Origin: Linum tenue
Lineage: Eukaryota; Streptophyta; Magnoliopsida; Malpighiales; Linaceae
DNA length: 64,000 nt
Direction: 5' to 3'
Assembly: GCA_946122785.1 (NCBI GenBank)
Contig: CAMGYJ010000011.1
Location: 2,666,001-2,730,000, forward strand
The notes beneath the pieces are model-generated. The model worked only from the letters and a program-made list of their open reading frames with translations, searched no databases and had not been told where the DNA came from. Made by a program: the position numbers and the translations under genes. Shown piece by piece: positions 54,988 to 64,000 of the stretch (the stretch's first letter is position 1; every line of letters starts with the position of its first letter).

Positions 54988-56103
54988 CTAGCTTATTACC
55001 CGGCCCGTTGGCCGGATTACTGTATGTTACCCACTTGTGGAATACTGGAATGGGAGAGAAAGCAAGTGAGAGTGAAGGGATTGAGATTCCACTTGATTAG
55101 GACCGACCCACTAATCCGATTCTTCCCGACCCGCCCCAACCTAGAGGGTCAGAAAGAGTCAATAAGAAAATACGAACGAAGAGGATTAGTCATATATCTT
55201 GACTCTTCAGAAGTGGGTCAAACAGGATCAAGGTTGGGTGAGGGCAATTTTTAGCGCTAAGTAGAGTTCTGGGTTGAATAACTTTACTTAGGCCTAGAAA
55301 TTGGTGCTGATGCAGACTGCAGTTTTTATTTATACCATCATCAATCATCATTGAATTAGTCCTGGGCATCCCTCCTCACTGTCGGTCTGAATTCTAATGA
55401 TGGCTTCATTCCTTGCACCAGCCATATCAGCGAGTTGTCATCTCGAGCATGATTTGCCTATGTACAAATGATACAATTAGAGTATGAAACTGAATTCAAA
55501 GAAAATGAAAAGAGAATTCTATCACATGCCAATAAATACACACATAATAGTTGAAGCTAAGTGAAAATCATTACTCGCACATCAATTCTCAAAAATTATA
55601 GACTAAAACAATGGCTAGAATGACACTGAAACTACCAAGAATCATGGACGAAACAACTTTTCAAATTAAATAATCCTTATGCTGAAACTACCTTCTAACT
55701 TGAAATAAGACATGATCACAGTTCATAGCACTCTTATCACTATGAATTGGTTGCAGCTCGTCCTTATCACTGCCTCCCAAGCTCAATTCAAACAGAATAG
55801 AGACCGTTATGTAAGATAACCATATCCTTACTGTCATAATTTCTTTCTTCACTCCATTTTTGTCGGAGAAAAGAGTTATCCCCCTCTCCTGCATTTCACT
55901 TTCCCCCTCTCTTCTCCCTCTTCTTCACAAACCGATCCCTAAACCAGCAACAACAACACAAAAATAGCCTTCGCCTCTGCCATCTCCATCTACTGAACGC
56001 GTTGGTGGCAAGACAGGATTGCAGAAGCAAAATTTTCTAAAATCAAACTAAATTTTTTGAAGGAGACTCAACCACGAAAAAAGAGTAAAGCAACAATGCT
56101 AAT
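54988..56103 (+). repeat. Left inverted arm
   Basis: Outer end CTAGCTTATTACCCG; the inner homology ends near GCAACAATGCTAATAG. Short frames here (for example 54973-55254) have mirror images in the right arm and are not genes. Confidence 0.85.
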
Positions 56104-56702
56104 AGTTCAGATGGTTGGTTTTGATGTTATACGTTGCTTTTGTTATGGTCTCCAGTATTTCAATTGCAACAGAGATGTTTCCTCCAATCATCTTTAGTGC
56201 ACGATTTAGAAGTAAGTCCTCTTGTTTGTGTCAAACGGAAACATTCATGGGTTCTTAACTCCCCTGTTAGTGTAAATGCAGCAGCAAAGAAGTTTGACAA
56301 CACAGCAAGCACCCAGGCAAAATGATGCAATGCAATAGGTGATATGTGTCTCGAAGGTTTTGAGTTACTAAAGTTCATGTTAAAAATAAACATGAATTAA
56401 AATGGATTATTCTATTAAGCAAACATCCCCTCTAATCATACAAAGATCAGATATCCAATTCACAAACAATTAAGCCATAAAAAATCATCACACATCCACC
56501 ACCTTTGATTGCCTAAATTTGGTTTTTTCGCAAAGTTATGGACTCTTAAGGGTAACGTTCATGGGTAGTCTGTTTCATAACTCTAGAGAGCACAGTAAGC
56601 AGCCACCAGCCAGACACAGTGCGGTAGGCGAATATGATTCTCAATTTTCAATTTCTCACCACCGGAAGTAAGAACAGACCATAATAAGTGTAGCGTTCAT
56701 GG

Positions 56703-57140
56703 GTGGTATGTTTCATAGCACTACTACACAATTTGTTAAAAAAAGAAAGAAAGGTATTTAGCATCACGGCGGAACAACTTTTACAGGCCAACAACGACAA
56801 CATGTTGCAACCACCAGAACTGGTATCACAACTCATAGGGAAAATCAAAAGAGTTATTCTCAAATTAAGTAGTTACAACATCGAGCAATCGTCAAGCACA
56901 TACACCATCACAAAAGTCATGGAACCTGATTCACAAAGCATTCAAACATTTGAGGACATTTCTGCAAAGGTACAACTTATATATATGTCTTTGTTCCAAG
57001 CCATTTCCATCAACATGCTAATAAATTTGCAATGCATAAAACAAACGGGCCAAAACTTGAAATTCAACCTGTTTGACCGACCCATGCCAAATTCTAATTA
57101 TTCTTTACTTTTAAACTTTCTATTTGAAAATAAAAAATAG
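56703..57140 (+). other. 145-codon frame, weak likeness to RPA-type OB-fold proteins
   Basis: The frame encodes a helical start and the segment LIGKIKRVILKLSSYNIEQS followed by STYTITKVMEPDSQS. That pattern recalls the C-terminal OB-fold of plant RPA1-like proteins, which occur in Helitrons. There is no zinc-binding cysteine set and no neighbouring Rep/helicase frame, so this is at most a fragment. Similarity is by memory only. Confidence 0.25.
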
Positions 57141-57995
57141 TGAAAGAATAGAGATGACTACAATTCGCCATTTGCACATTATTTATTCGGGAATAAAACC
57201 ATAGAAATTCAAAAGGAATTGAAAATGTTTAGGATCGTTTTAATGTTTAAAATAACCAAATAGATCTTTATGTTTAGTTTTTTACTAACAAATACCAAAC
57301 GATTCCCTATAAAATACACTATAATTTGATCATTATGATGTCAAATAATTATAAAATATATATTTGAAATGATAAAAATTGGACTAATTGGGTTGGTCGA
57401 GGTTGAACCATTGAATAACTTTAAAATACATTACATTTTAGCCACTAAGATATAAAATAATAGCATAATATATATTATGCCAGAGAAAATAGCTTGTTTT
57501 AGAATGACAAACCAATTATGTTCATTTGTTTTACTTTATGGCCAAATCCCATGTAGGTCAGGCTCATTCAACTCTTTTATTTTATGGTTAGTGGTTAGCC
57601 CATTAGATACCATGCATTAGTTTATTGTTAAATTTTTTTATTTTTAACAATAAAAAGGAGTATTATTTTTGCCTTTTCATATATATTTTATCACCACGGA
57701 GAAATAAAAGGGTATAATGAAAAATATTGACACTCCTGGACCCGTTTAAATCCGCATGTGTACGGCTTAATAGAATAATCCATTTTAATTCATGTTTATT
57801 TTTTAGGGGTGAAATGTGAAATGTGAAATGAGAAAAGAGGGATTCCATTTCAAATTTGATGCGTACAGAGCAATTTTTTAGGGGTAAATTTAGAAGATGC
57901 CAGTGCGGTCGGTCTGTTGAGCACGAAAGTAAAAATATGTTTTCATTTAAACGGGCCCAAACTGTTATTTGGCCCACTAATCGTGCACCCATCGC

Positions 57996-58843
57996 CAATG
58001 CAGTCAAATTCGGGATTTTGATCGTAAAATCGTAGGATTTTAGGATTTTACTTAGGGATTCCGATCTTGATTTTACTATAAAATCGGTGGACCTTAAAAT
58101 CATTTAAAATCGGGACTAAAACCGTTAAAATCGTAAAATAGTACCGAAATCGGGATTTTGATCGTAAGAGAACAAAATAGGTGGTTTGAGCAAATTTAAA
58201 ATAAGTATAACTGTTTCAGCGGAAAGGGCAATGGAATCTTCTCGGATATTTTTCTATTAGAAAAATATTCAAAAATAATAAAAATAACCAAATTAGGGTT
58301 CGGTTAATCTCTTTCCCTTCACCCCATTTAACTTATTGGTAAAACACTTGTCCTAATATTGGAAGTATGTAAGAACTAACATCATTATTAACTAATTAAT
58401 TTATTAATGAATATATTTGTACCAAGCCACTAATATTACTTATTTTATTGGAGTTCAATTATTTTTAGTTTTAAATCATACTTAGTAGACGATGTCGAAA
58501 TATTACTTTGAGTTAAACAACCTAGACATAACATGAAAATAAGAGCCAAACCCATGAACTATATCCCTTCATCATGAATTATTTTGAGTTACACATTAAA
58601 TAACAATTAAAATAGTGATTTTGGAACATTAATCTTGAGAATTATCTTATGGAAAAAAAATCTTATGAATTATCATTTTAAATTCTATGTGTCTTTGTGA
58701 TATTAATAATTTACCTTATTAATATTCTTATATGCTATGTTCTATATGGTACTTAAAATCCTACGATTTTACGATTCGATTATACGATTTTGATTTTACC
58801 ACAGTTTTCGATTTTAGGTAAAATCTCGATTTTAACTGCTTTG
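57996..58843. mobile_element. Non-autonomous hAT element
   Basis: An 8 bp target duplication CCCATCGC (57988-57995 and 58844-58851) flanks ends CAATGCAGTCAAATTCGGG and, inverted, CAAAGCAGTTAAAATCGAG. Subterminal parts are rich in AAAATCG / CGATTTT repeats. 848 bp, no coding region. Confidence 0.9.
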
Positions 58844-58851
58844 CCCATCGC

Positions 58852-60431
58852 AGCCTCTCCAAATCTTCCTATTCTACTCGCCGGGTCATCTCCTCCACTA
58901 CAAAATATCTCCTCATGTACTCAAAGTTCTCACTGAAACCTAATATCTACAACTTAGGCGCAGAGGGAGCAACCGATGGATTGTAGCGACCCCCACTATT
59001 TTGATAGCTAATCAAGAAGAGCGCGTTTGTTTAGTTGTATGGTGATTCACTTAATTAACAATTTTTATTCCGTTGACAGCCTCCTCTCCGCAATTGTATT
59101 GTATTCACGAAGATCTGAAGGCGCAAGTGCAACAGGTCCAGGGGTAAACAATATGTATAAAGCGTTGGCCAAATTGAATTGAGTCATTCTACTTGGAATA
59201 TGAAGATTTTTGCTTAATTGCTTTGGTTCGTGATGCAACTATGTTATGTTTGAAGGTAGACCAACGCAAACAACAGCACAGCTCCAGGGCTATTCTGTAC
59301 ATTAGGTAGTTGGGGCATTAATTGATAATTATTTGGGATTATTCCTACAAGTACATAATTTGGAACGTGCCTTTATATTGCATTGATTAATAGTTGTTTG
59401 AGATTTTTCAAATGAGTGATTTGACATGTTAAACTCTCTTATTTTTGAAAATGGAGTCTTCGAAGTGGAATATGAAGATTTTGGATTAAGCTTGGTTTCG
59501 TAACGCCCTTATGGGTGTTTATTATCTAAAATGCAGCTGTCTTTCAAAGTGCCCGTTGCAAATGGCAAGTCAGGATACAACGATGGTACCGGTACACGTT
59601 TATATCATTAGTAGGTAGCAGATTGTGTCCATTCTACTATATCATTTAGCTAAATACTTAGTTGTTCTTTTCAACTAAAAATTATGCTTAAATGCTGTGA
59701 TTGGCCTCAGAAATGTATGTCTTTGTATTAACTGTTAATGATTGTGAGTTTTGGTTTAATGGTGAAAAGTCCATTTATTTAGAAGTCTAAATTGGGCAAA
59801 CCTATTGGACAATAGGAATGCCATACATTCGTGTCGTGGGAGGTTTGTTTGATGTCTCAGGGTGTTAGATTTTTAAGAAGGTTGTTTGTTGTGGCAGAGA
59901 GTCCCTAAAGCTAGCGAGGTATTCCTATGTGGGCTTTTTCTTTGTTTGACTTTTTCTCGCATTTTTTCTTATCTCTTTTTCTATTTTTGGTTTTTGTGTG
60001 CTACCTTCAGTTGCTACGTCTTCATTTGTGAGCCATCTATACTTTTCTTATTCAGTGCCTAAAAATCATATATACTCGATTGCATAGTAGTTACTAATAG
60101 ATACATTTATACCAATAGAGAGATTTTAAGTTTTATCAGTTGTTAGTTTTAATATTTACTTACATTGGTTGTTTATGTAGTTTTCTTTGTAATATTTCTC
60201 ATTATACAACTAATTACTATGGCTACGTAGTTGTATAAGTGGGGGTTGGACATGATAGTTCTTAGAAGCATCAATACTTGAAGGTTATTATAATGACCAA
60301 ATTCTAAAGTTATGGTTTGCCTTCAACTTGCTTGGAGCATTTCAATTATGCATCAATTGTTCTCTCTGTGTAGTTAACTCTCAGACAAATCGAAAATCTT
60401 GCTGATATGTGCTTGATTGTAGTTAAATTTA
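58852..60431. other. Central non-coding part of the inverted-repeat region
   Basis: T-rich sequence with only short frames. No gene, RNA or repeat boundary recognised. Confidence 0.4.
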
Positions 60432-61544
60432 GGGTTCTACTGCATTGTTGCTTTACTCTTTTTTCGTGGTTGAGTCTGCTTCAAAAAATTTAGTTTGATT
60501 TTAGAAAATTTTGCTTCTGCAGTCCTGTCTTGCCACCAACGCGTTCAATAGATGGAGACGGGAGAGGCGAAGGCTATTTTTGTGTTGTTGTTGCTGGTTT
60601 AGGGATCGGTTTGTGAAGAAGAGGGAGAAGAGAGGGGGAAAGGGAAATGCATGAGAGGGGGATAACTCTTTTCTCCGACAAAAATGGAGTGAAGAAAGGA
60701 ATTATGATCAATAAGAATATGGTTATCTTACATAACGGTCTCTATTCTGTTTGAATTGAGCTTGAGAGGCAGTGATAAGGACGAGTTGCAACCAATTCAT
60801 AGTGAGAAGAGAGCTATGAACTGTGATCATGTCTTATTTCAAGTTAGAAGGTAGTTTCAGTATAAGGATTATTTAATTTGACAAGTTGTTTCGTCCATGA
60901 TTCTTGGTAGTTTCAGTGCCATTCTAGCCAATGTTTAGTCTGTAATTTTTGAGAATTGATGTGCGAGTAATGACTTTCACTTAGCTTCAACTATTATGTG
61001 TGTATTTATTGGCACGTGATAGAATTCTCTTTTCCTTTTCATTGAATTCATTTTCATACTCTAATTGTATTATTTTTACATAGGCAAATCATGCTCGAGA
61101 TGGCAACTCGCTGTTATGGCTGGTGCAAGGAATGAAGCCATCATTAGAATTCAGACCGACAACTGGGAGGGATGCCCAGGACTAATTCAATGATGATTGA
61201 TGATGGTATAATAAAAACTGCAGTCTGCATCAGCACCAATTTATAGGCCTAAGTAAAGGTATTCAACCCAGAACTCTGCTTAGCGCTAAAAATTGCCCTC
61301 ACCCAACCTTAATCCTGTTTGACCCACTTCTGAAGAGTCAAGATATATGACTAATCCTTCCCGTTCGTATTTTCTTATTGACTCTTTCTGACCCTGTAGG
61401 TTGGGGCGGGTCGGGAAGAATTGGATTAGTGGGTCGGTCCTAATCAAGTGGAATCTCAATCCCTTCACTCTCACTTGCTTTCTCTCCCATTCCACAAGTG
61501 GGTAACATACAGTAATCCGACCAACGGGTCGGGTAATAAGCTAG
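60432..61544 (-). repeat. Right inverted arm
   Basis: Inverted copy of 54988-56103. Its outer end lies 169 bp from the 3' end of UGT copy 5. Confidence 0.85.
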
Positions 61545-61713
61545 TTATGTGTAGATAGATAAACCGCCCACTTCAAGCCATGTGTCAAAGAGGTTCGTTT
61601 CCAAAACCCAATTCGTAATGACCGGGCTTCTTGCCCAGGGAAGATCTTCCATTTGGGCCCGTATCCATAAACACGGCCCGCCGCCCCAATCCAAACATTC
61701 CTAATCTTACCCC

Positions 61714-63132
61714 CTAACCACGCCGCGACTTCAATTCCTCGATCAGATCCCCCAAATCAGCGTGCGAAGACCCTCCTTCCTCCACCGCTCTCCTCGCCGT
61801 CTCTCCCAAATCCTTCGCCCTCCGCCGCATCTCCGCCACCTCTTCATCCCCCGTCGACATAATCCTCCTCACAGCTCTCTCCACCTTCCCGCTCTCCACC
61901 GTCGCCCCGTAAACCGCCGCCTGCTCCGCCCCAACCCCTACCCCGATCCCCACCACCTCCGTCACCAGCTTCTCGTTGTAGAACTGCTCCGCCGACACCG
62001 GCCACGTCACCATCGGCAGCCCCGCCGCGATCCCCTCCAGCGTCGAGTTCCACCCGCAGTGCGTCACGAACGCCCCCACCGCCTCGTGCTCCAGAATCAG
62101 AACCTGCGGGGCCCACCCGCGGATCACCATCCCTCTCCCTTCCGTCCTCGCCTCGAATCCCTCCGGCAGCTCGCCGCCCCTGACCACCCAGACGAAATCC
62201 CGACCGGACGCCTCGATCCCGATCGCGATTTCCCTCATCTGCTCCGCCCCGAAATTGGCCACGCTGCCGAAGCAGATGTAAACGACGGCGTTTTGCTCCT
62301 TGGCGTCGAGCCATTTCCAGATCTGGTGGTCCTGGTCAACGACGGCTTGCCTTCCTCCTCCTCCTCCTCCTCGGCTCGCTTTATCGTCCACGTCAGCATT
62401 TGCGAGCGAAACGGGCCCCACGTGCCAGGCCTTCCTGCCTAAAACGGTCCCGTAGTGGTCCACGTAGGCCGGCTCCAGCTCGTAGAAGCTATTGACCAAG
62501 GTTCCGTATCCACCGGAGTTCGCCTCCCTGACCCTCCTGAAAAACTCCGACATGAAATCGCTCTCGCCTCCCTGTCGCTTCGTCAGCCGGATTTCGTGGG
62601 GCAGCCCCGGGAGCACGAACGGATCGGTATCCGACGCCACGCGGTTGTACGGCTGGTGGGCCGCCACGGCGGCCATGGCCGACAGAGCGAAGAATCCGGT
62701 GCCGTGGAACAGCAGCCTGGGGACGCCGAATCTGGCCGCGGAGTCGGTGGACCAAGGGAAGAACATGTCGGCGACGAGGCAGTCGGGCCGGTCGTGGTCG
62801 AGGAGCTTCTCGAGGGGTTCCCGGAGGAGCGTGGTGGCGAGGAAGAATTTGGACATGGCTTCCCGGCCTAGATTCCGGGAGGTGATGAAGTCGACGTTCT
62901 CGCATCCAGCCGGCAGTCCGACCTCGGCTGCCGGGAAGTCGAGGGTACGGATGCGGATCTCTGGGTGGGTTTTGATGGTTTTGGAGAAAAGAGGGGCGTT
63001 TAGCGGGGTGGTGACGATGGTGGCGGTGACGCCTCGGGAAGCGAAGAGCTTGGCCATGTCGACGGCCGGTATCATGTGGCCGTGCGCCATGAACGGGAAG
63101 AAGTAGACGTGAAGTTGCTGGCGGCTGGCCAT
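61714..63132 (-). CDS. UDP-glycosyltransferase, group D (UGT73 type), copy 5
   Basis: A single exon of 472 codons. FFPFMAHGHMIP gives catalytic His19, and DCLVADMFFPWS near residue 120 gives the Asp. The PSPG box starts at [20 protein letters not shown] and continues [28 protein letters not shown], intact. It is closest to copy 4 by eye ([56 protein letters not shown]), so the two may be recent sisters, one with and one without introns. A Gly-run (GGGGGGR) sits in the linker. GC-rich coding sequence contrasts with the AT-rich flanks. A copia LTR lies 171 bp upstream of the start. Acceptor unknown; expected to glycosylate a phenolic or similar small molecule in the cytosol. Confidence 0.94.
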   Translation of the reverse strand: MASRQQLHVYFFPFMAHGHMIPAVDMAKLFASRGVTATIVTTPLNAPLFSKTIKTHPEIRIRTLDFPAAEVGLPAGCENVDFITSRNLGREAMSKFFLATTLLREPLEKLLDHDRPDCLVADMFFPWSTDSAARFGVPRLLFHGTGFFALSAMAAVAAHQPYNRVASDTDPFVLPGLPHEIRLTKRQGGESDFMSEFFRRVREANSGGYGTLVNSFYELEPAYVDHYGTVLGRKAWHVGPVSLANADVDDKASRGGGGGGRQAVVDQDHQIWKWLDAKEQNAVVYICFGSVANFGAEQMREIAIGIEASGRDFVWVVRGGELPEGFEARTEGRGMVIRGWAPQVLILEHEAVGAFVTHCGWNSTLEGIAAGLPMVTWPVSAEQFYNEKLVTEVVGIGVGVGAEQAAVYGATVESGKVERAVRRIMSTGDEEVAEMRRRAKDLGETARRAVEEGGSSHADLGDLIEELKSRRG

Positions 63133-63302
63133 TTCGTTCTTTTGGGGAGATCGGAGGGGAGAAGGAAGTGAAATTGCCTTGGCGAGATTGTTGGGATATA
63201 TATATATATATAATGCTTTATTACAGTGAGATGATAGCTCATTAGTTGCTTCTCATCACGGCTCTCTCGATGGACTGTTTCCTTTTGATTTTTCCACTTC
63301 CG
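63133..63302 (-). promoter_or_regulatory. Promoter region of UGT copy 5 with (TA)n TATA region
   Basis: On the minus strand TATATATATATATATA lies at about 63196-63212, 65-80 bp before the ATG, a normal distance for a TATA box plus short leader. The region is cut off upstream by a copia LTR at 63303, so only about 170 bp of proximal promoter remains. Confidence 0.5.
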
Positions 63303-63639
63303 TGTTGCGTTTTTTTTGTTCCTGTGAATTTTGTATGAGGGTTTTAGAAATGCAGTACCCTTAGAGAAGAAGGGCTGCATGAGATTGTATATATACCTCT
63401 GTTTACAAACCAATAACAGTGTTTTGCCACATGTCAGAGAGACATTGGCTATTACAAAACAGTCTTACTGTTAATTAACGGCTAGTACAGCATTAAGTAA
63501 AACGACAGTGTGTTTTACTTTTTCTTCCTTTCTTTTTTCAATCCGACATCGTTTCCTCCTTTCTTCATAGCTGCTGCGAATCCTTCTTGGTCTCGGATTC
63601 TTCATCTGCTACTCCTCCTCACTTCTTCTTCAGTCAACA
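63303..63639 (-). repeat. 3' LTR of a Ty1/copia element
   Basis: On the minus strand it begins TGTTGACTG and ends CGCAACA, and is preceded by a polypurine tract (AAGGGGGG). It is 337 bp. The other LTR and target duplication lie outside the window; the duplication should be CGGAA on the minus strand if 5 bp. Confidence 0.8.
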
Positions 63640-63646
63640 CCCCCCT

Positions 63647-64000
63647 TCAAGTTGTGGATATCATCCTGATTCCCAACTTGTCCAGTAGTTCTTTCAGCCT
63701 CACCCTGTGCACTGCCTTCGTGAACAAATATGCAAGCTGGTTCACAGTACTAACATGCTGCAACTTGATTAATCCCAACTTAATCCTTTCTCTTGTAACA
63801 TGGATGTCTATCTCTATGTGTTTCGTTCTTTCATGGAACACAGGGTTCTCTGCAATATGTATTGCTGAACGATTATCACAATAAATCGAGATTGGTAGTG
63901 GTACCTGCACACTCATTTCTGCCAGCAAACTTCTTAACCATTGCACCTCACAAGACAATAGAGCTAATGCTCTATATTCAGCCTCTGATGATGACCTCGA
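63647..64000 (-). CDS. Ty1/copia polyprotein, RNase H C-terminus (partial, runs off window)
   Basis: The minus-strand frame is open from the window end to a stop at 63647. It shows the copia RNase H end: SSSEAEYRALALLSCEVQWL, ISIYCDNRSAIHIAENPVFH, ERTKHIEIDIHVTRE and the C-terminal QLAYLFTKAV. The reverse transcriptase and integrase would lie beyond 64000. No lesion is seen in this part, so the element could be intact. Confidence 0.92.
   Translation of the reverse strand, partial: SRSSSEAEYRALALLSCEVQWLRSLLAEMSVQVPLPISIYCDNRSAIHIAENPVFHERTKHIEIDIHVTRERIKLGLIKLQHVSTVNQLAYLFTKAVHRVRLKELLDKLGIRMISTT

Larger units (their letters stand above)
54988..61544. mobile_element. 6.6 kb region bounded by about 1.1 kb inverted repeats (fold-back element or inverted pair)
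   Basis: The left arm (54988-56103) and right arm (60432-61544) are close inverted copies with small indels. Both outer ends read CTAGCTTATTACCCG followed by a hairpin (CCGGCC CGTT GGCCGG on the left). The flanks TTACATGTA (54979-54987) and TTATGTGTA (61545-61553) resemble a 9 bp duplication with two mismatches. The centre has one frame of note (56703-57140), a nested hAT, and no transposase. Whether it is one element or two inverted copies of a shorter one is open. Confidence 0.6.

Noticed and set aside
54973..55254. 93-codon ORF and its mirror at 61286-61495
   Set aside because: They are the two inverted arms of the same repeat; neither shows a conserved protein pattern.

Overview
The window is nuclear DNA from a flowering plant, most likely a eudicot. 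Evidence: GT-AG introns, AT-rich intergenic DNA, nested plant-type transposons, a Cassandra-like element carrying 5S rRNA sequence, and plant-only protein families. Flax or a relative (Linum, Malpighiales) is my guess from the overall look; nothing here proves it.

Left part (1-25.6 kb), housekeeping-type genes with a transposon nest. The 3' exons of a chloroplast-type CBS-pair gene (CBSX) are followed by an 11.5 kb nest: a small LTR element (1821-13364) carries a second non-autonomous LTR element inserted exactly in its primer-binding site, a 5.1 kb LINE in its body, and a Mutator-like element in its 3' LTR. Next come a two-exon gene for a 64-residue secreted peptide, a seven-exon gene of an uncharacterised plant family, the mitochondrial ATP synthase 24 kDa subunit gene, a two-exon gene of unknown function, the 3' fragment of another gene, and a single-exon RMD5-type E3 ligase gene. 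A 1.5 kb promoter-containing block occurs twice in direct orientation (15566-17125 and 21347-22855) and brackets the ATP synthase segment.

Right part (25.9-63.1 kb), a cluster of five UDP-glycosyltransferase genes of group D (UGT73 type): minus at 25.9-27.4 kb, plus at 39.9-41.3 and 42.5-43.9 kb, minus at 49.4-51.1 and 61.7-63.1 kb. All five keep the PSPG donor-binding box, but the fourth has Tyr for the box cysteine and two introns. The acceptor substrates cannot be read from sequence.

The UGT genes are separated by mobile DNA with clear boundaries: a fold-back Mutator-like element with 0.63 kb arms; a 9.2 kb minus-strand gypsy-type element containing a Cassandra-like element and a 3.5 kb hAT element; a 385 bp hAT MITE whose target duplication overlaps a UGT stop codon; a PIF-like element with a nested hAT; two further hAT elements; a 6.6 kb region bounded by 1.1 kb inverted repeats; and the 3' end of a copia element at the window edge. 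The target duplications and terminal repeats cited were read directly from the sequence.
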